Source: Secundilactobacillus mixtipabuli (GTDB lineage: Bacteria > Bacillota > Bacilli > Lactobacillales > Lactobacillaceae). Taken from it: a DNA stretch of 40,696 nucleotides. Position 1 is the first letter of the stretch, and every line of letters begins with the position of its first letter. Below the pieces are notes generated by a model, which saw only the letters and a list, made by a program, of their open reading frames with translations, ran no database searches and was not told the origin of the DNA. Positions 32,184 through 40,696 of this stretch are shown here, piece after piece. The stretch spans positions 1-40,696 of the forward strand of contig NZ_BCMF01000013.1 of the NCBI RefSeq assembly GCF_002217925.1, written 5' to 3'. A program made the position numbers and the translations under genes.

Positions 32184-33398
32184 TCAGCAAAACATCTTTT
32201 GTAGATACCCTTTTTTTAGTTCTTGTAGTTTTTCAAGCTTACGCTGATGAAGGGTGATGAGGTGATCGAGGTGACCAAAAAAGTCAGCAATTTTTCTTTG
32301 TTCAGTAATCTCTGGGGGAAAGCTAATAGTAAGCTTGGCAAGATCTCCTAAATATATGCCCGGTTGTGCAGATACCACTTCATGAGTAACTAAGTCTTTC
32401 TGGAAAGCAGACGTGGTTAATAAATCTCTTAGAAAAAAAGAATCCATAGTTTTCGGTCGCATATAGGCAACACTTCGTTGAAATGTAAGACTGCTCGGAT
32501 CCTGTAGTACCGCAGATTTTCCGATAGATCCAACAATAGTTAGCAAGACATCTCCGCGCAGCAAACTGAAGGTCTTATGAATCGAATTGAATTCTGCCTG
32601 CGATATTTTTCTATCGGAATCATCAATTACAACTTGCCCGCCCTTAATATTTTTTGCACTAAGTAGGTATGGGCCTGAAAGTGAATCTTTATGAGTTCCA
32701 TGTGTGCCATCTTTAAGTAAAGAAAGGATACTTCCCAACTTATGCTGTTCCCAAGCGTCAGCAAACCCTGCAAATCTTAATTGCGGGAACTTGCTACCAT
32801 TTTCGGGAAATAATTTCTGCAAATAGCCCTGTTTAAGTTCCTTAAGCTTAGCTAACTTACGCTGGTTGACTGCGATGAGGTTATCGAGCTTATTTAAAAA
32901 CTCTCCAATCTTGATTTGTTCTGTTTTCTCTGGTGCCGATGTTTTGATTCTGCTCAGTAAAGGATATTTCAAATTCCACGTATCAGACGTAAGCCCTTGT
33001 GAATTTCGTTGAAATATTTGTTTCATCTCTGTTTGCTTGAATTGATAACCGAAGAATGTTGAACTCTCCCCATTTGCCGGAACAAGGACCGTATACGCAG
33101 GGCTCACAATGCCATCATATTTGGAAACGCCGCTGGCAGCCTGCCACATACGCATAGAGTTATATGCAATATCGTCTTTCTTTACAACCTTGTAATTTGA
33201 TTTATCTGAGCTGGAATTATCCTTACGGTCGAGGCTGTTTGCTAACACAACACCGTTAGCAATCGTGACGGATAACATTTCGCCATCACCTGAGCGGTCT
33301 GCTCTTTCAGAAAAGCGTTCACCCAATCTACGTTTTTCCCAAGGGTCAGTGAAACCTTTAAATCTTAATTGCGGATATTTAGCTTGGTTATCCTTCAT
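32184..33398 (-). CDS. hsdS: Type I restriction-modification specificity subunit HsdS
   Basis: 404 residues from the ATG at 33398, chosen because GGAGG lies six bases upstream (an ATG nine codons earlier lies inside hsdM). It has two target-recognition halves, each beginning with a similar phrase (YPQLRFKGFTDPWEKRRLGE at about 7-26; FPQLRFAGFADAWEQHKLGS at about 207-226) and each closed by a conserved helix (KLAKLKELKQGYLQKLF; KLEKLQELKKGYLQKMF). This internal duplication is the classic HsdS design; each half reads one part of a split target. It overlaps hsdM by 11 bases. Confidence 0.95.
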   Translation of the reverse strand: MKDNQAKYPQLRFKGFTDPWEKRRLGERFSERADRSGDGEMLSVTIANGVVLANSLDRKDNSSSDKSNYKVVKKDDIAYNSMRMWQAASGVSKYDGIVSPAYTVLVPANGESSTFFGYQFKQTEMKQIFQRNSQGLTSDTWNLKYPLLSRIKTSAPEKTEQIKIGEFLNKLDNLIAVNQRKLAKLKELKQGYLQKLFPENGSKFPQLRFAGFADAWEQHKLGSILSLLKDGTHGTHKDSLSGPYLLSAKNIKGGQVVIDDSDRKISQAEFNSIHKTFSLLRGDVLLTIVGSIGKSAVLQDPSSLTFQRSVAYMRPKTMDSFFLRDLLTTSAFQKDLVTHEVVSAQPGIYLGDLAKLTISFPPEITEQRKIADFFGHLDHLITLHQRKLEKLQELKKGYLQKMFC

Positions 33399-35010
33399 TG
33401 TGGGCCTCCGATTTTGACTGGTCATTAACGTGAGTGGCTACTAACTGGCTAGCTAATTCATTAAAGGCTTGTTCATTCTGAATGATTTCCTCGTCCAATT
33501 GCTTCAGATCAGCTTTAACTTGGTCCAGATCGATCTCGGGTTCCGGTTCAAACGTATCAACGTAGCGCGGAATATTTAAGTTGTAGTCATTCTCCTTGAT
33601 TTCCGCTGGTGAGGCCACGTGGGCATATTTATCGACATTTTGACGGTTTTGATAAGTGGTCACAATTTTTTGAATATTCGCTGCCGTTAGCCTATTTTGA
33701 TTCTTATCCTTTTCAAATTCCCGGGACGCATCAATAAACAAGACGTCGTCAGTGGTCTTGTGTTTCTTTAAGACCATGATCAATGTCGGAATACCAGTGG
33801 AATGAAAAATATTGGCGGGTAGTCCAATAATGGCATCAATCCGGTTATCTAACAGGAGCTTCTGGCGAATCTTGCCTTCCTTAGCTCCCCGAAATAACAC
33901 GCCATGGGGTAAGACGATACCCATAGTCCCATGTTCCTGCAAATGATAAAAGCCGTGTAGCAAAAAGGCAAAATCGGCTTTAGATTTAGGCGGTAAGACG
34001 CCATAGTCGCGGAAGCGGGGATCAGACAAACGTTTGTCACTATTATCCCAGTGTGCCGAGTAGGGCGGGTTCATGACGACCGCATCAAATAAGTAAGGTT
34101 CGTCAACCGGCCAATCTTTACTTAACGTGTCACCATTACGTAAGTGCATATCGTCGTACGAGACGCCATGTAACATTAGGTTCATACGGGCCAAGTTATA
34201 GGTCGTGGTGTTCAATTCTTGGCCGTGATAACTCACTAAACTGGGGTCTTGCACATGTTGTCCCACATTTAACAGCAGTGAACCGGACCCAACCGCTGGA
34301 TCATAGACAGTCCGAACTTGGTTATCACCTGCATTATGCTGATAAGTCACAATCTGGGCAATAATGTCGGACACTTGCCGCGGGGTATAAAATTCACCCG
34401 CTTTTTTACCAGAATCACTGGCGAATTGCGCGATTAAGTATTCATAGGCGTCACCTAAGACGTCGCCTTGATGATGAACGAGATCAATCGCATTCAAAGC
34501 TAGCATGGTATCACTAATGGTTTGGTTCCGTTGTTGTAAAGAACTGCCCAATTTACTACTACTTAAATCCACATCGGCAAACAAGCCCGAAAAGTCTTGT
34601 GCTGACGATAGATTTTGGGTCGACTGTTCCAGATCATGAAGTGCTTGGGATAAATCATCTAACGCAAAAGTATGGGCTTGAATTTTGCCAATCAGGGTGG
34701 CGTACAAGGCCTGGGGTTGAATTAAATAGCCGAGTGTGTTTTGCAAATACTCAACTAAACTGGGCTGCACCGAGACGCCTTCCAACTTAAATTGAGGATC
34801 CATATATTGAGCATATTTCTGGGTGACATTTTCGGTTTCACCCGCCCATCCACTAAAGGTAGTTAAGGTTTTCTCGGATAGAAACCGATAAAAAATTAAC
34901 CCCAATAAATAATTTTTATATTCGGAAGCGTCCATTTTTCCGCGCAAGACATCGGCCGCACTCCATAGGGAACTTTCAAGCTGACTAGCTTGAGTGTTTT
35001 TTTCTGACAT
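33388..35010 (-). CDS. hsdM: Type I restriction-modification methyltransferase subunit HsdM
   Basis: 540 residues, full length. It has an N-terminal helical HsdM domain (ASQLESSLWSAADVLRGKMD, FLSEK), the AdoMet-binding motif VYDPAVGSGSLLLN (about 236-249) and the catalytic N-P-P-Y motif in AVVMNPPYSAHW (about 311-322), which marks an N6-adenine methyltransferase. It modifies host DNA at the site read by HsdS. It starts 13 bases after hsdR with RBS GAGG. Confidence 0.95.
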   Translation of the reverse strand: MSEKNTQASQLESSLWSAADVLRGKMDASEYKNYLLGLIFYRFLSEKTLTTFSGWAGETENVTQKYAQYMDPQFKLEGVSVQPSLVEYLQNTLGYLIQPQALYATLIGKIQAHTFALDDLSQALHDLEQSTQNLSSAQDFSGLFADVDLSSSKLGSSLQQRNQTISDTMLALNAIDLVHHQGDVLGDAYEYLIAQFASDSGKKAGEFYTPRQVSDIIAQIVTYQHNAGDNQVRTVYDPAVGSGSLLLNVGQHVQDPSLVSYHGQELNTTTYNLARMNLMLHGVSYDDMHLRNGDTLSKDWPVDEPYLFDAVVMNPPYSAHWDNSDKRLSDPRFRDYGVLPPKSKADFAFLLHGFYHLQEHGTMGIVLPHGVLFRGAKEGKIRQKLLLDNRIDAIIGLPANIFHSTGIPTLIMVLKKHKTTDDVLFIDASREFEKDKNQNRLTAANIQKIVTTYQNRQNVDKYAHVASPAEIKENDYNLNIPRYVDTFEPEPEIDLDQVKADLKQLDEEIIQNEQAFNELASQLVATHVNDQSKSEAHNEG

Positions 35011-35023
35011 TGTTTAACCTCAC

Positions 35024-38000
35024 TTATTTTTGTAAATAGATTGCTAAATCGTGTTCAATAAACTGCCGCCAAGCGGCTTGGGATTTAATCCGGTATAGTG
35101 GCAAAATAGCTGGAATCTTCGGTCCAGTGGCAGTTTGAGCTTGTAAGGCCGCTGCTAAATTCGCTGACTGCGTTAATTCTTGTTCATGATGCCATTCATC
35201 AGTCCCCACGGTATGTTCACGCGCCACCCGCAATAGGGCTGCTTGATCTAAGCCCCACGTGTGGGCAAAGGCCGTCGTTTTTTGGACCAATTGTCTCCGG
35301 GCGTAATCAGCCACCAACTCCCTAGCATTCAACGCTATTGGAGCTTGATTTTGACCACTCTGTTGCTGAGACTGTTGCAGTTGTTGCTCAATATAGGGCA
35401 TGGCTTCGCGAATTAACTGGGCCTGTTGCGGTTGCGTTTCCGCCAATTTATTCAAACTAGCCTGTACTTTGGCACTATTTTGCAGGTAATCCGTCATATG
35501 CGCTTGGGCCTGATCGGGTGTCGAGTACTGTTGCTGTTCATCAATCCAGTCTTGAATTAATTGCGTCAAATAATCATAGTCCACCAAGACGACTGAGCCA
35601 ACGGCTAAGGAAAAATCTAAGGCGGCTAATTCTTCCGGGACTTTCTCAGGCTCTTTGTTAGTAACCGCCGCCTTAATTCGCAGATATTTACCCGTATAGG
35701 ATTCTACTTCGGGCTGAGCGATCCCAAAAGTTTTTTCACTATTTTTCCAAGTGAAATCGTTGTACATCGATAGCGAGTTCAATTGTTGATTCACTTGGCG
35801 AAAGGCTTTCACAAATTGCACCTTGGCAGTGGTTCCTTTAAGGTCATCGGCAGCCGTCGGCGTCGGGGCAATGGCTTTTAAATCCACCACAGCCTTTTGA
35901 AATTTTAAGACGGCCTGCTGATAAGTGGGACGAATGATGACATTAAAGGAGCCTTCACCACTATATAACTTGTAAGCTTCACGTTCATTAGCTTCCATGA
36001 TTGCCGGCACCCGAAAGGTCACAATTTGACCTTCTTGTTTTAATTCCCGGTTTTGGAGCCGGTTGGTGCGTGAATAGGCTTGAATAAGTTCTTGATAGGC
36101 TAAGGTGCGGTCGACAAAGAGCGTGTTTAGCCGAGGGGCATCAAAGCCTGTTAATAACCGCCGCACCACAATCACTAAATTAATTTCCTGATCCGGTTTC
36201 AAATGAGCAAAGACCGCCTCACGCCGGGCAGCCCGTTTTGCGACATCTTCGTTATAGAGATTCAAATCGGCTAAATCAAAATTAGTGTGATACTGCTGAT
36301 TATAATCTTTTAAAATGGTGGCCATTTGGTCATGTTTTTGCGCACTCTGATCTTCGTTTTCACTTAATGAATAAGTAATCGCAATGCGGGGCCAATCAGG
36401 ATCTAGCTGATTGTGAGTAGTCTTTTTAGCGGCTTTAAAGGCTTGATAATAGCGTTGCGCCATTTCAATGGAACTGGTGGTCAAAATAGCATTATAGTTT
36501 CCATGACCCAAACTCGTTTTACGTGGGCCTTTTTGTAAAATATATTGAACAACTTGGTTAATATGTTCATCGGTCTCAAAGTCAGCCGGAGTTAAATATG
36601 TTTCTTCCAAGTCCTTGACTGACATCGCTTGAATCTTGGCTTGAATTTTTGTTTCATCAGCTGTACTCAGCAGCCGTCCTTGTTTATCACGACGAGCTTT
36701 AACACGATTAGTTTCTTTTTCAAGGGCACGGGTTATTAACGTGTCTTTGCCAATCGTCGTTACGTGTTCCACGTTAAACGGTAACACCGCTTGGTCCTCC
36801 AAGGCGTCTCGCAAGTTATAAACGTGACAGACTTTACCAAATAGCTCCTCAGTCGTAACTGCTAGATCACCCTTGAGCTGTTTCTTATTTTCGTTAAAGA
36901 TGGGGGTGCCGGTGTAACCGTACCAGTTACTATTAGTAAACGCTGCGCGAATTTCCTTTTGCATCTTACCAAACTGCGACCGGTGGGCTTCGTCAACAAA
37001 GAAGATCACCCGTTGCTTTAAAGTCTTACTAAAGCGGGATTGCTTACCGGTTGCCAGCTGAGCTTGCGTTTTTTTGACCGCCCGATGGAGTTTTTGAATC
37101 GAGGTGACCAAGACTTTACCGTCATTTTGTTGCAACTTACGCATTAAATCACCGGTACTTTGCGCTTCGTTAATGGCAATATCGTCATTAGCGGCATAGG
37201 CACTAAAGTTGCTAGTCGTCTGTTCGTCTAAATCCCGCCGGTCAACTAAAAAGATGACCTTATCGACACCAGGATCTTGCGCAGCTAATTTAGCGGTTTT
37301 ATATGAGGTGAGTGTTTTACCAGAACCCGTGGTATGCCAAACAAAGCCATCTTGATGGTCATGAATCCGGTGCATGACAGCCTCAATGGCATAAATTTGG
37401 TAGGGCCGTAAAAGAATTAGGCTTTGCCGCTCTTGGTCGATGACCGTATATTCACTGACCATTTTGTGGGCCATGGGAATATTAAGGACTTGGCGCGTGA
37501 ACGCTAAGCCGTTTTCCACGGGGTGATTATCCCGCGTTCGCCAATTAAACAAAAAGGCTTTATTGAAGTGATCCGGTTCGGCATTCGCAAAATAGGCCGT
37601 ACTATCTGGTGTCATAATCACAAACATTTGCAGCAGCGAGTAAATCCCCGTATATTTACCTTCTTGCGCGTATTTTTCAATTTGATTAAACGCCTGGTTA
37701 AGTTCGACCGTGGCTTTTTTTAGTTCCAATTGAATTAAGGGTAACCCATTAATCAATAGGGTTACGTCAAAGCGGCGATCAGGATCGACGTCTTGAGTAC
37801 CAGCTAACCGTGGCCGGACCGCTTGCCGCACCACTTCATAACTAGATTTACCGCCAGCGACGTCCGCTTTCCAAAACAACTCCAGCGTCACCGTGCCCAG
37901 CTTAGCATCATCACGTTCAACTTCAACTTTGCCAATGCCATTTTCGGCGGCTAATAATTTAGCCGCTTCGTAAGGTGTTCGGACTTCAATCGCCCGTTTG

Positions 38001-38191
38001 ACTTGATTAAATTCAGTATCCGTTAAAGGGCGTCCCTGCAATTTGGCATAGTTATTGTTGTTTAATTTATCGCGAAAATTAGCCCACAATTGATCCGGTG
38101 TCGCACCATATAGGTCTTTTCGTTCCACCCATTGGTTACTTCCGGTCGTTAAGGTTTTAACAACTTCTTTTTCAAACGACAGTTCCAACAT
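35024..38191 (-). CDS. hsdR: Type I restriction-modification endonuclease/translocase HsdR
   Basis: 1055 residues. The N-terminal nuclease domain has D-x(n)-E-L-K (FDVTLLINGLPLIQLELKK at about 141-159). It is followed by a superfamily 2 helicase with Walker A WHTTGSGKTLTS (about 285-296), DEAH box FFVDEAHRSQFG (about 397-408), VTSIQKLH and GYTGTPIF, and the late motif VIVVRRLLTGFDAPRLNTLFVDR. It translocates DNA and cuts unmodified DNA. First gene of the hsdR-hsdM-hsdS operon; a TATAAT lies at 38238-38233 on the minus strand with no good -35. Confidence 0.95.
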   Translation of the reverse strand: MLELSFEKEVVKTLTTGSNQWVERKDLYGATPDQLWANFRDKLNNNNYAKLQGRPLTDTEFNQVKRAIEVRTPYEAAKLLAAENGIGKVEVERDDAKLGTVTLELFWKADVAGGKSSYEVVRQAVRPRLAGTQDVDPDRRFDVTLLINGLPLIQLELKKATVELNQAFNQIEKYAQEGKYTGIYSLLQMFVIMTPDSTAYFANAEPDHFNKAFLFNWRTRDNHPVENGLAFTRQVLNIPMAHKMVSEYTVIDQERQSLILLRPYQIYAIEAVMHRIHDHQDGFVWHTTGSGKTLTSYKTAKLAAQDPGVDKVIFLVDRRDLDEQTTSNFSAYAANDDIAINEAQSTGDLMRKLQQNDGKVLVTSIQKLHRAVKKTQAQLATGKQSRFSKTLKQRVIFFVDEAHRSQFGKMQKEIRAAFTNSNWYGYTGTPIFNENKKQLKGDLAVTTEELFGKVCHVYNLRDALEDQAVLPFNVEHVTTIGKDTLITRALEKETNRVKARRDKQGRLLSTADETKIQAKIQAMSVKDLEETYLTPADFETDEHINQVVQYILQKGPRKTSLGHGNYNAILTTSSIEMAQRYYQAFKAAKKTTHNQLDPDWPRIAITYSLSENEDQSAQKHDQMATILKDYNQQYHTNFDLADLNLYNEDVAKRAARREAVFAHLKPDQEINLVIVVRRLLTGFDAPRLNTLFVDRTLAYQELIQAYSRTNRLQNRELKQEGQIVTFRVPAIMEANEREAYKLYSGEGSFNVIIRPTYQQAVLKFQKAVVDLKAIAPTPTAADDLKGTTAKVQFVKAFRQVNQQLNSLSMYNDFTWKNSEKTFGIAQPEVESYTGKYLRIKAAVTNKEPEKVPEELAALDFSLAVGSVVLVDYDYLTQLIQDWIDEQQQYSTPDQAQAHMTDYLQNSAKVQASLNKLAETQPQQAQLIREAMPYIEQQLQQSQQQSGQNQAPIALNARELVADYARRQLVQKTTAFAHTWGLDQAALLRVAREHTVGTDEWHHEQELTQSANLAAALQAQTATGPKIPAILPLYRIKSQAAWRQFIEHDLAIYLQK

Positions 38192-38468
38192 AAAGACAGT
38201 CCTTCCCCCACTTTTAAATTACTCACTATTTTATTATACGCGAACCGCTTGACGTTTAGGCTTCATAATTTAATATAGCCGGGATAGAATAAAGCTGGAA
38301 TAGATAAATAACTAAAAAATAGGAAACTAATATTAATCAACCCCTTAAATTCGAGAGAGCTGTTCCAATAAATTTATTATGGTTCTCATAACGCAAATTT
38401 AAGAATACATTTCGTGATGTTCTTGCTTGCGATATGTCTCGCTCTTATCAACAATATAACTAATATAA
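38192..38468. other. Intergenic region between hsdR and the IS30-type element
   Basis: About 280 AT-rich bases. Apart from the hsdR ribosome binding site (GGGGAAGGA) and the TATAAT noted above, nothing recognisable. No open frame of note. Confidence 0.4.
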
Positions 38469-39504
38469 GGCAAATTACAAGTTTAATCCGAACAAGCCCG
38501 GAAACTTTCAATGGCAGTCTGTTGATGATGGATTTTTAATGGTCGTTGATTAATAAGCTCAAGTGCTGCCAGGATTTCATCAGTCGTTATCTGGTCAAAG
38601 TTAGTCTTTTTCGGGAAAAACCAACGTAACCGTCGATTGAAATATTCATTGGATCCCCGTTCTCATGGTGAATACGGGTGACAAAAATAAACTTTAATCT
38701 GATAGTCTTGTTCTATGGATCGATAATCGGCAAACTCCTTACCATGATCAACAGTTATAGATTTCACTTGGGAACCGAAGGTCCCCATAAACTTTCCAAA
38801 GGTATCATTTAAGGCCTTGGCGGTGCGATTAGGGGCTTTGATAGCCCATAGAAGCCGGGTTTTACGTTCTACAAAAGTGACCAAACATGCTTGTGACTGA
38901 CCTCGGCTAGAAAGTACCGTATCGACTTCCCAATGACCAAAAGCTAATCGCTGATTGACAGATTTTGGTCGTTGTTCAATGGAAGTCCCACTTGTAAATG
39001 TGCCACGATGCTCATTAGCTCGGCGCTGTCGGACATTTCGATTAGGTAGATCAGCCAAGTTGAAAGGTAACCAGCCAAGCTTAAGCCAGTTATAAATTGA
39101 AGCGGTGCTCAGGTTAAAAGCTGTCGCAATCGCTTCTGGTGACCAAGTTAAACGTAGGTGGTTGGTAATTAAAATTGTCAATGATGGCGTTAGAATTGAA
39201 TGGCGACCACAAGCCCGCCTTTTATGATCTGCGTCTTGTTGCGCTAATTCGGGATCATAGGGTTTGACCCGATCTAATTCATAGCTAATAGTTGATTTGG
39301 CAACGCCTAAGGCGTCAGCCATATCTTGGTAAGTATGATGGCCTTCACTGACCAGTTGAGCTAGCGCACCACGTTGAAAACGTGATAAAGTAGAAGTACC
39401 CAAAGTAATCACTCCTTATAGCTGGTTGGAATTAACTACTACCATTGTAAGAGATTGCTTTGGGCCTTTTTTTATTTTTGTTCGGATTAATTATAGAATT
39501 TGCC
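38469..39504 (-). mobile_element. IS30-family insertion sequence (copy 3), full length
   Basis: It is bounded by GGCAAATTACAAGTTTAATC (38469) and the imperfect inverse ending ...TTAATTATAGAATTTGCC (39504), total 1036 bp, normal for IS30 elements. It belongs to a different subtype from copies 1 and 2, judged by its transposase and ends. It carries one transposase gene interrupted by a stop codon. It lies directly upstream of the bacteriocin-locus thioredoxin gene. Confidence 0.8.
38483..39412 (-). pseudogene. IS30-family transposase with an internal TGA
   Basis: The reading frame is continuous for 309 residues except for one TGA (38665-38663) at the place where IS30 proteins have W-E-R-G-S-N-E. 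The 249 codons before it contain the helix-turn-helix, the linker (SIEQRPKSVNQRLAFGHWEVDT) and the catalytic Asp residues (TFVERKTRLLW; SITVDHGKEFA). The 59 codons after it carry ERGSNEYFNRRLRWFFP, with the catalytic Glu. A TGG-to-TGA change inactivated it, unless read through. Confidence 0.85.
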
Positions 39505-39589
39505 ACAAACAAAATTAATTATGATATTATGAGCATGTAGCATATATTGATTGTTTTAACATCGATTTTATGTGTTGAGGAGGCTTTTT

Positions 39590-40015
39590 ATGAAAAAACG
39601 AAAAATAACAGTTTTAAGCAGTTTTTGCTTGTTCGTAATAGGAATCAGCCTCATGTTTTTACTTCCAAGTACAGTGCTCGCAAAGTCAGAAGGAAAAGTG
39701 GTGAATGTAAAATTAACCACCGCATTAAAATTGCTCAAACAAAAGAAAAGAAAGATAACGTATGTCCTCTATGCTTCTAGATACTGCATTCATTGTCAAA
39801 AAATGAAAAAGATTTACCGACAAGCTATTGCTAAGCATCCTAACAAGGAAATCTTTAAAGTCGATTTAGCTAACGAACCTAATTCTAGCTATAAAAAATT
39901 AAAGGGACTGCATGTAAATGCTATACCAACTTTAATAAAATACAATGGCACCCATGAGGTTACACGTTTAGTTGGAGAATCCAAAATTTCAGTAGTAGAC
40001 AAGTTCTTACAATAA
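39590..40015 (+). CDS. Secreted thioredoxin-fold protein of the bacteriocin-like locus
   Basis: 141 residues from the ATG at 39590 (RBS GAGGAGG, seven bases upstream; a TTG further upstream has none). Signal peptide ends near STVLA-KS (about residue 31). The mature domain has C-I-H-C (Cys66, Cys69) and the cis-Pro loop NAIPT, the thioredoxin pattern. It ends 32 bases before the precursor with six C-terminal cysteines, so a role in forming that peptide's disulfides is likely. Accessory thioredoxins of this kind accompany disulfide-bearing bacteriocins such as pediocin. Confidence 0.8.
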   Translation: MKKRKITVLSSFCLFVIGISLMFLLPSTVLAKSEGKVVNVKLTTALKLLKQKKRKITYVLYASRYCIHCQKMKKIYRQAIAKHPNKEIFKVDLANEPNSSYKKLKGLHVNAIPTLIKYNGTHEVTRLVGESKISVVDKFLQ

Positions 40016-40260
40016 GGGTTCCTTAAAAATTAGAGGAGTTGTTGATTATGAGTAAGGCAAAACATTTTAAAAAAATATTTATCGGACTACTAATGTGCTC
40101 AGTTACTGTATTACTTGGCTCGTTCTTATTCCCAATTAATGGTTCGGCTAAAACTAGAGTTGGATCTTATTACCATAATTTAAATACAGAGCTTAAATAT
40201 TCAAACTTGAGTGCAAAGGTTTCGTCTTTGAGCTCAAGCAATGCACAGCAAGATGTTTCT

Positions 40261-40356
40261 AATTTAAATAAAAGTGAGAAAATAAATAACTATTTAAATA
40301 ATATAAAAATTTAAATAAAAGTGAGAAAATAAATAACTATTTAAATAATATAAAAA
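40261..40356 (+). repeat. Tandem duplication, 47-bp period, inside the bacteriocin-like gene
   Basis: Bases 40261-40309 equal 40308-40356 (49 matching bases at a period of 47). 47 is not a multiple of three, so the second copy shifts the frame and creates the stop at 40312. Such a repeat can be gained or lost by slipped replication. Confidence 0.9.
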
Positions 40357-40625
40357 AACGTGGTTATACCAATGACCAAGACGCAGTCACACCATATAAT
40401 TATCGTGCAACATCCTCAGTAGATCCTTCTATATCAACGGATGTTGTTTATAATATTTACAAAAATAATGACAAAAATACTACAATATTAACTCAAACGG
40501 TTGTTGATAAGAGCAATAATAAGGTTGTAAGCTTCTCTGCTGAGCAAGGTACTACTAAGAGCACATCACCAAAAACCGAATTTTCCGCCTCAAACAATGA
40601 ACTGAATCAAATTAATATTCTGGCG

Positions 40626-40696
40626 AAAAAAAAGACAAAGCATTTTAAATTTCATGGCAAAGAATTTTCATGCGGTATGGCTGGTGTGTTAGCTTG
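40626..40696. repeat. Terminal direct repeat identical to bases 1-71
   Basis: The final 71 bases equal the first 71 bases exactly. This is the signature of a circular molecule linearised with a k-mer-sized overlap; the bacteriocin-like reading frame continues smoothly across it. Confidence 0.9.

Larger units (their letters stand above)
40048..40696 (+). pseudogene. Bacteriocin-like precursor, N-terminal and middle part, frameshifted by a 47-bp duplication
   Basis: It starts at ATG 40048 with RBS AGAGGAG nine bases upstream. The signal peptide (MSKAKHFKKIFIGLLM... then FPINGSA-K, cleavage about residue 34) is followed by a Ser/Asn-rich region. The frame stops at 40312-40314 because the 47 bases 40261-40307 are repeated at 40308-40354. 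Removing one copy restores a single frame that runs through 40625 and on to base 177, giving 235 residues with the six-cysteine C-terminal domain. No start codon lies in the restored downstream frame, so without correction the Cys-rich part cannot be made. The break is either real or an assembly error. Confidence 0.75.

Noticed and set aside
1-40696. tRNA or rRNA genes
   Set aside because: No cloverleaf with a T-loop GTTCGAATC-type core and no rRNA-like segment was noticed on either strand.

Overview
The window reads as a complete circular conjugative plasmid from a Lactobacillaceae host (Lactiplantibacillus/Lacticaseibacillus type). The last 71 bases (40626-40696) are identical to bases 1-71, so the molecule closes at about 40,625 bp and the linear ends cut through one gene. 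The host assignment rests on IS30-, IS3- and IS256-type elements of the kind common in lactobacilli, a WxL surface-protein pair, a Lactobacillus-type Trs/Tra conjugation operon, an Fst/Lpt-type toxin and an AT-rich Firmicute codon style with strong AGGAGG ribosome binding sites.

Layout. (1) 39590 to 414 across the join: a small putative bacteriocin locus. It has a secreted thioredoxin-fold protein (CxxC), a Sec-exported precursor with a C-terminal six-cysteine hydrophobic domain, and a two-helix membrane protein that could give immunity. The precursor gene is broken by a 47-bp tandem duplication. (2) 490-7794: cargo and a mobile-element graveyard, with two IS3 remnants, three insertion-sequence junctions around an intact IS256-type element, a resolvase, a WxL protein plus its DUF916/DUF3324 partner, and two coupled small genes. 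(3) 7811-9602: NADH peroxidase under a promoter overlapped by a perfect Fur/PerR-like palindrome. (4) 9665-13672: maintenance region with parA/parB, a repeat-rich presumed centromere, structured intergenic DNA, the C-terminal remnant of a probable replication initiator, and a RelB/MazF-type toxin-antitoxin pair. No intact replication gene was found. (5) 13646-31753: transfer region, with accessory genes, a MobQ-type oriT, relaxase, and a long + strand operon for a type IV secretion system (VirB2-, VirB3-, VirB4-, VirB1-, VirB6-like proteins, split coupling protein, thioredoxin, lipoprotein, topoisomerase), ending with an ArdC-type antirestriction protein. (6) 31754-32110: an Fst/Lpt-type type I toxin with its antisense RNA. 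(7) 32184-38191: a complete type I restriction-modification system hsdR-hsdM-hsdS on the minus strand. (8) 38469-39504: an IS30-type element with a nonsense-mutated transposase.

How it fits together: the plasmid can transfer itself (relaxase + oriT + T4SS), partition (ParAB), punish loss by three routes (type II TA, type I TA, restriction-modification) and carries fitness cargo (peroxide detoxification, surface protein, possible bacteriocin). The most novel item is the bacteriocin-like locus hidden by the arbitrary linearisation: its conserved part has a mirror-symmetric cysteine spacing C-x7-C-x3-C-x13-C-x3-C-x7-C. All family assignments are by eye; none was checked against a database.
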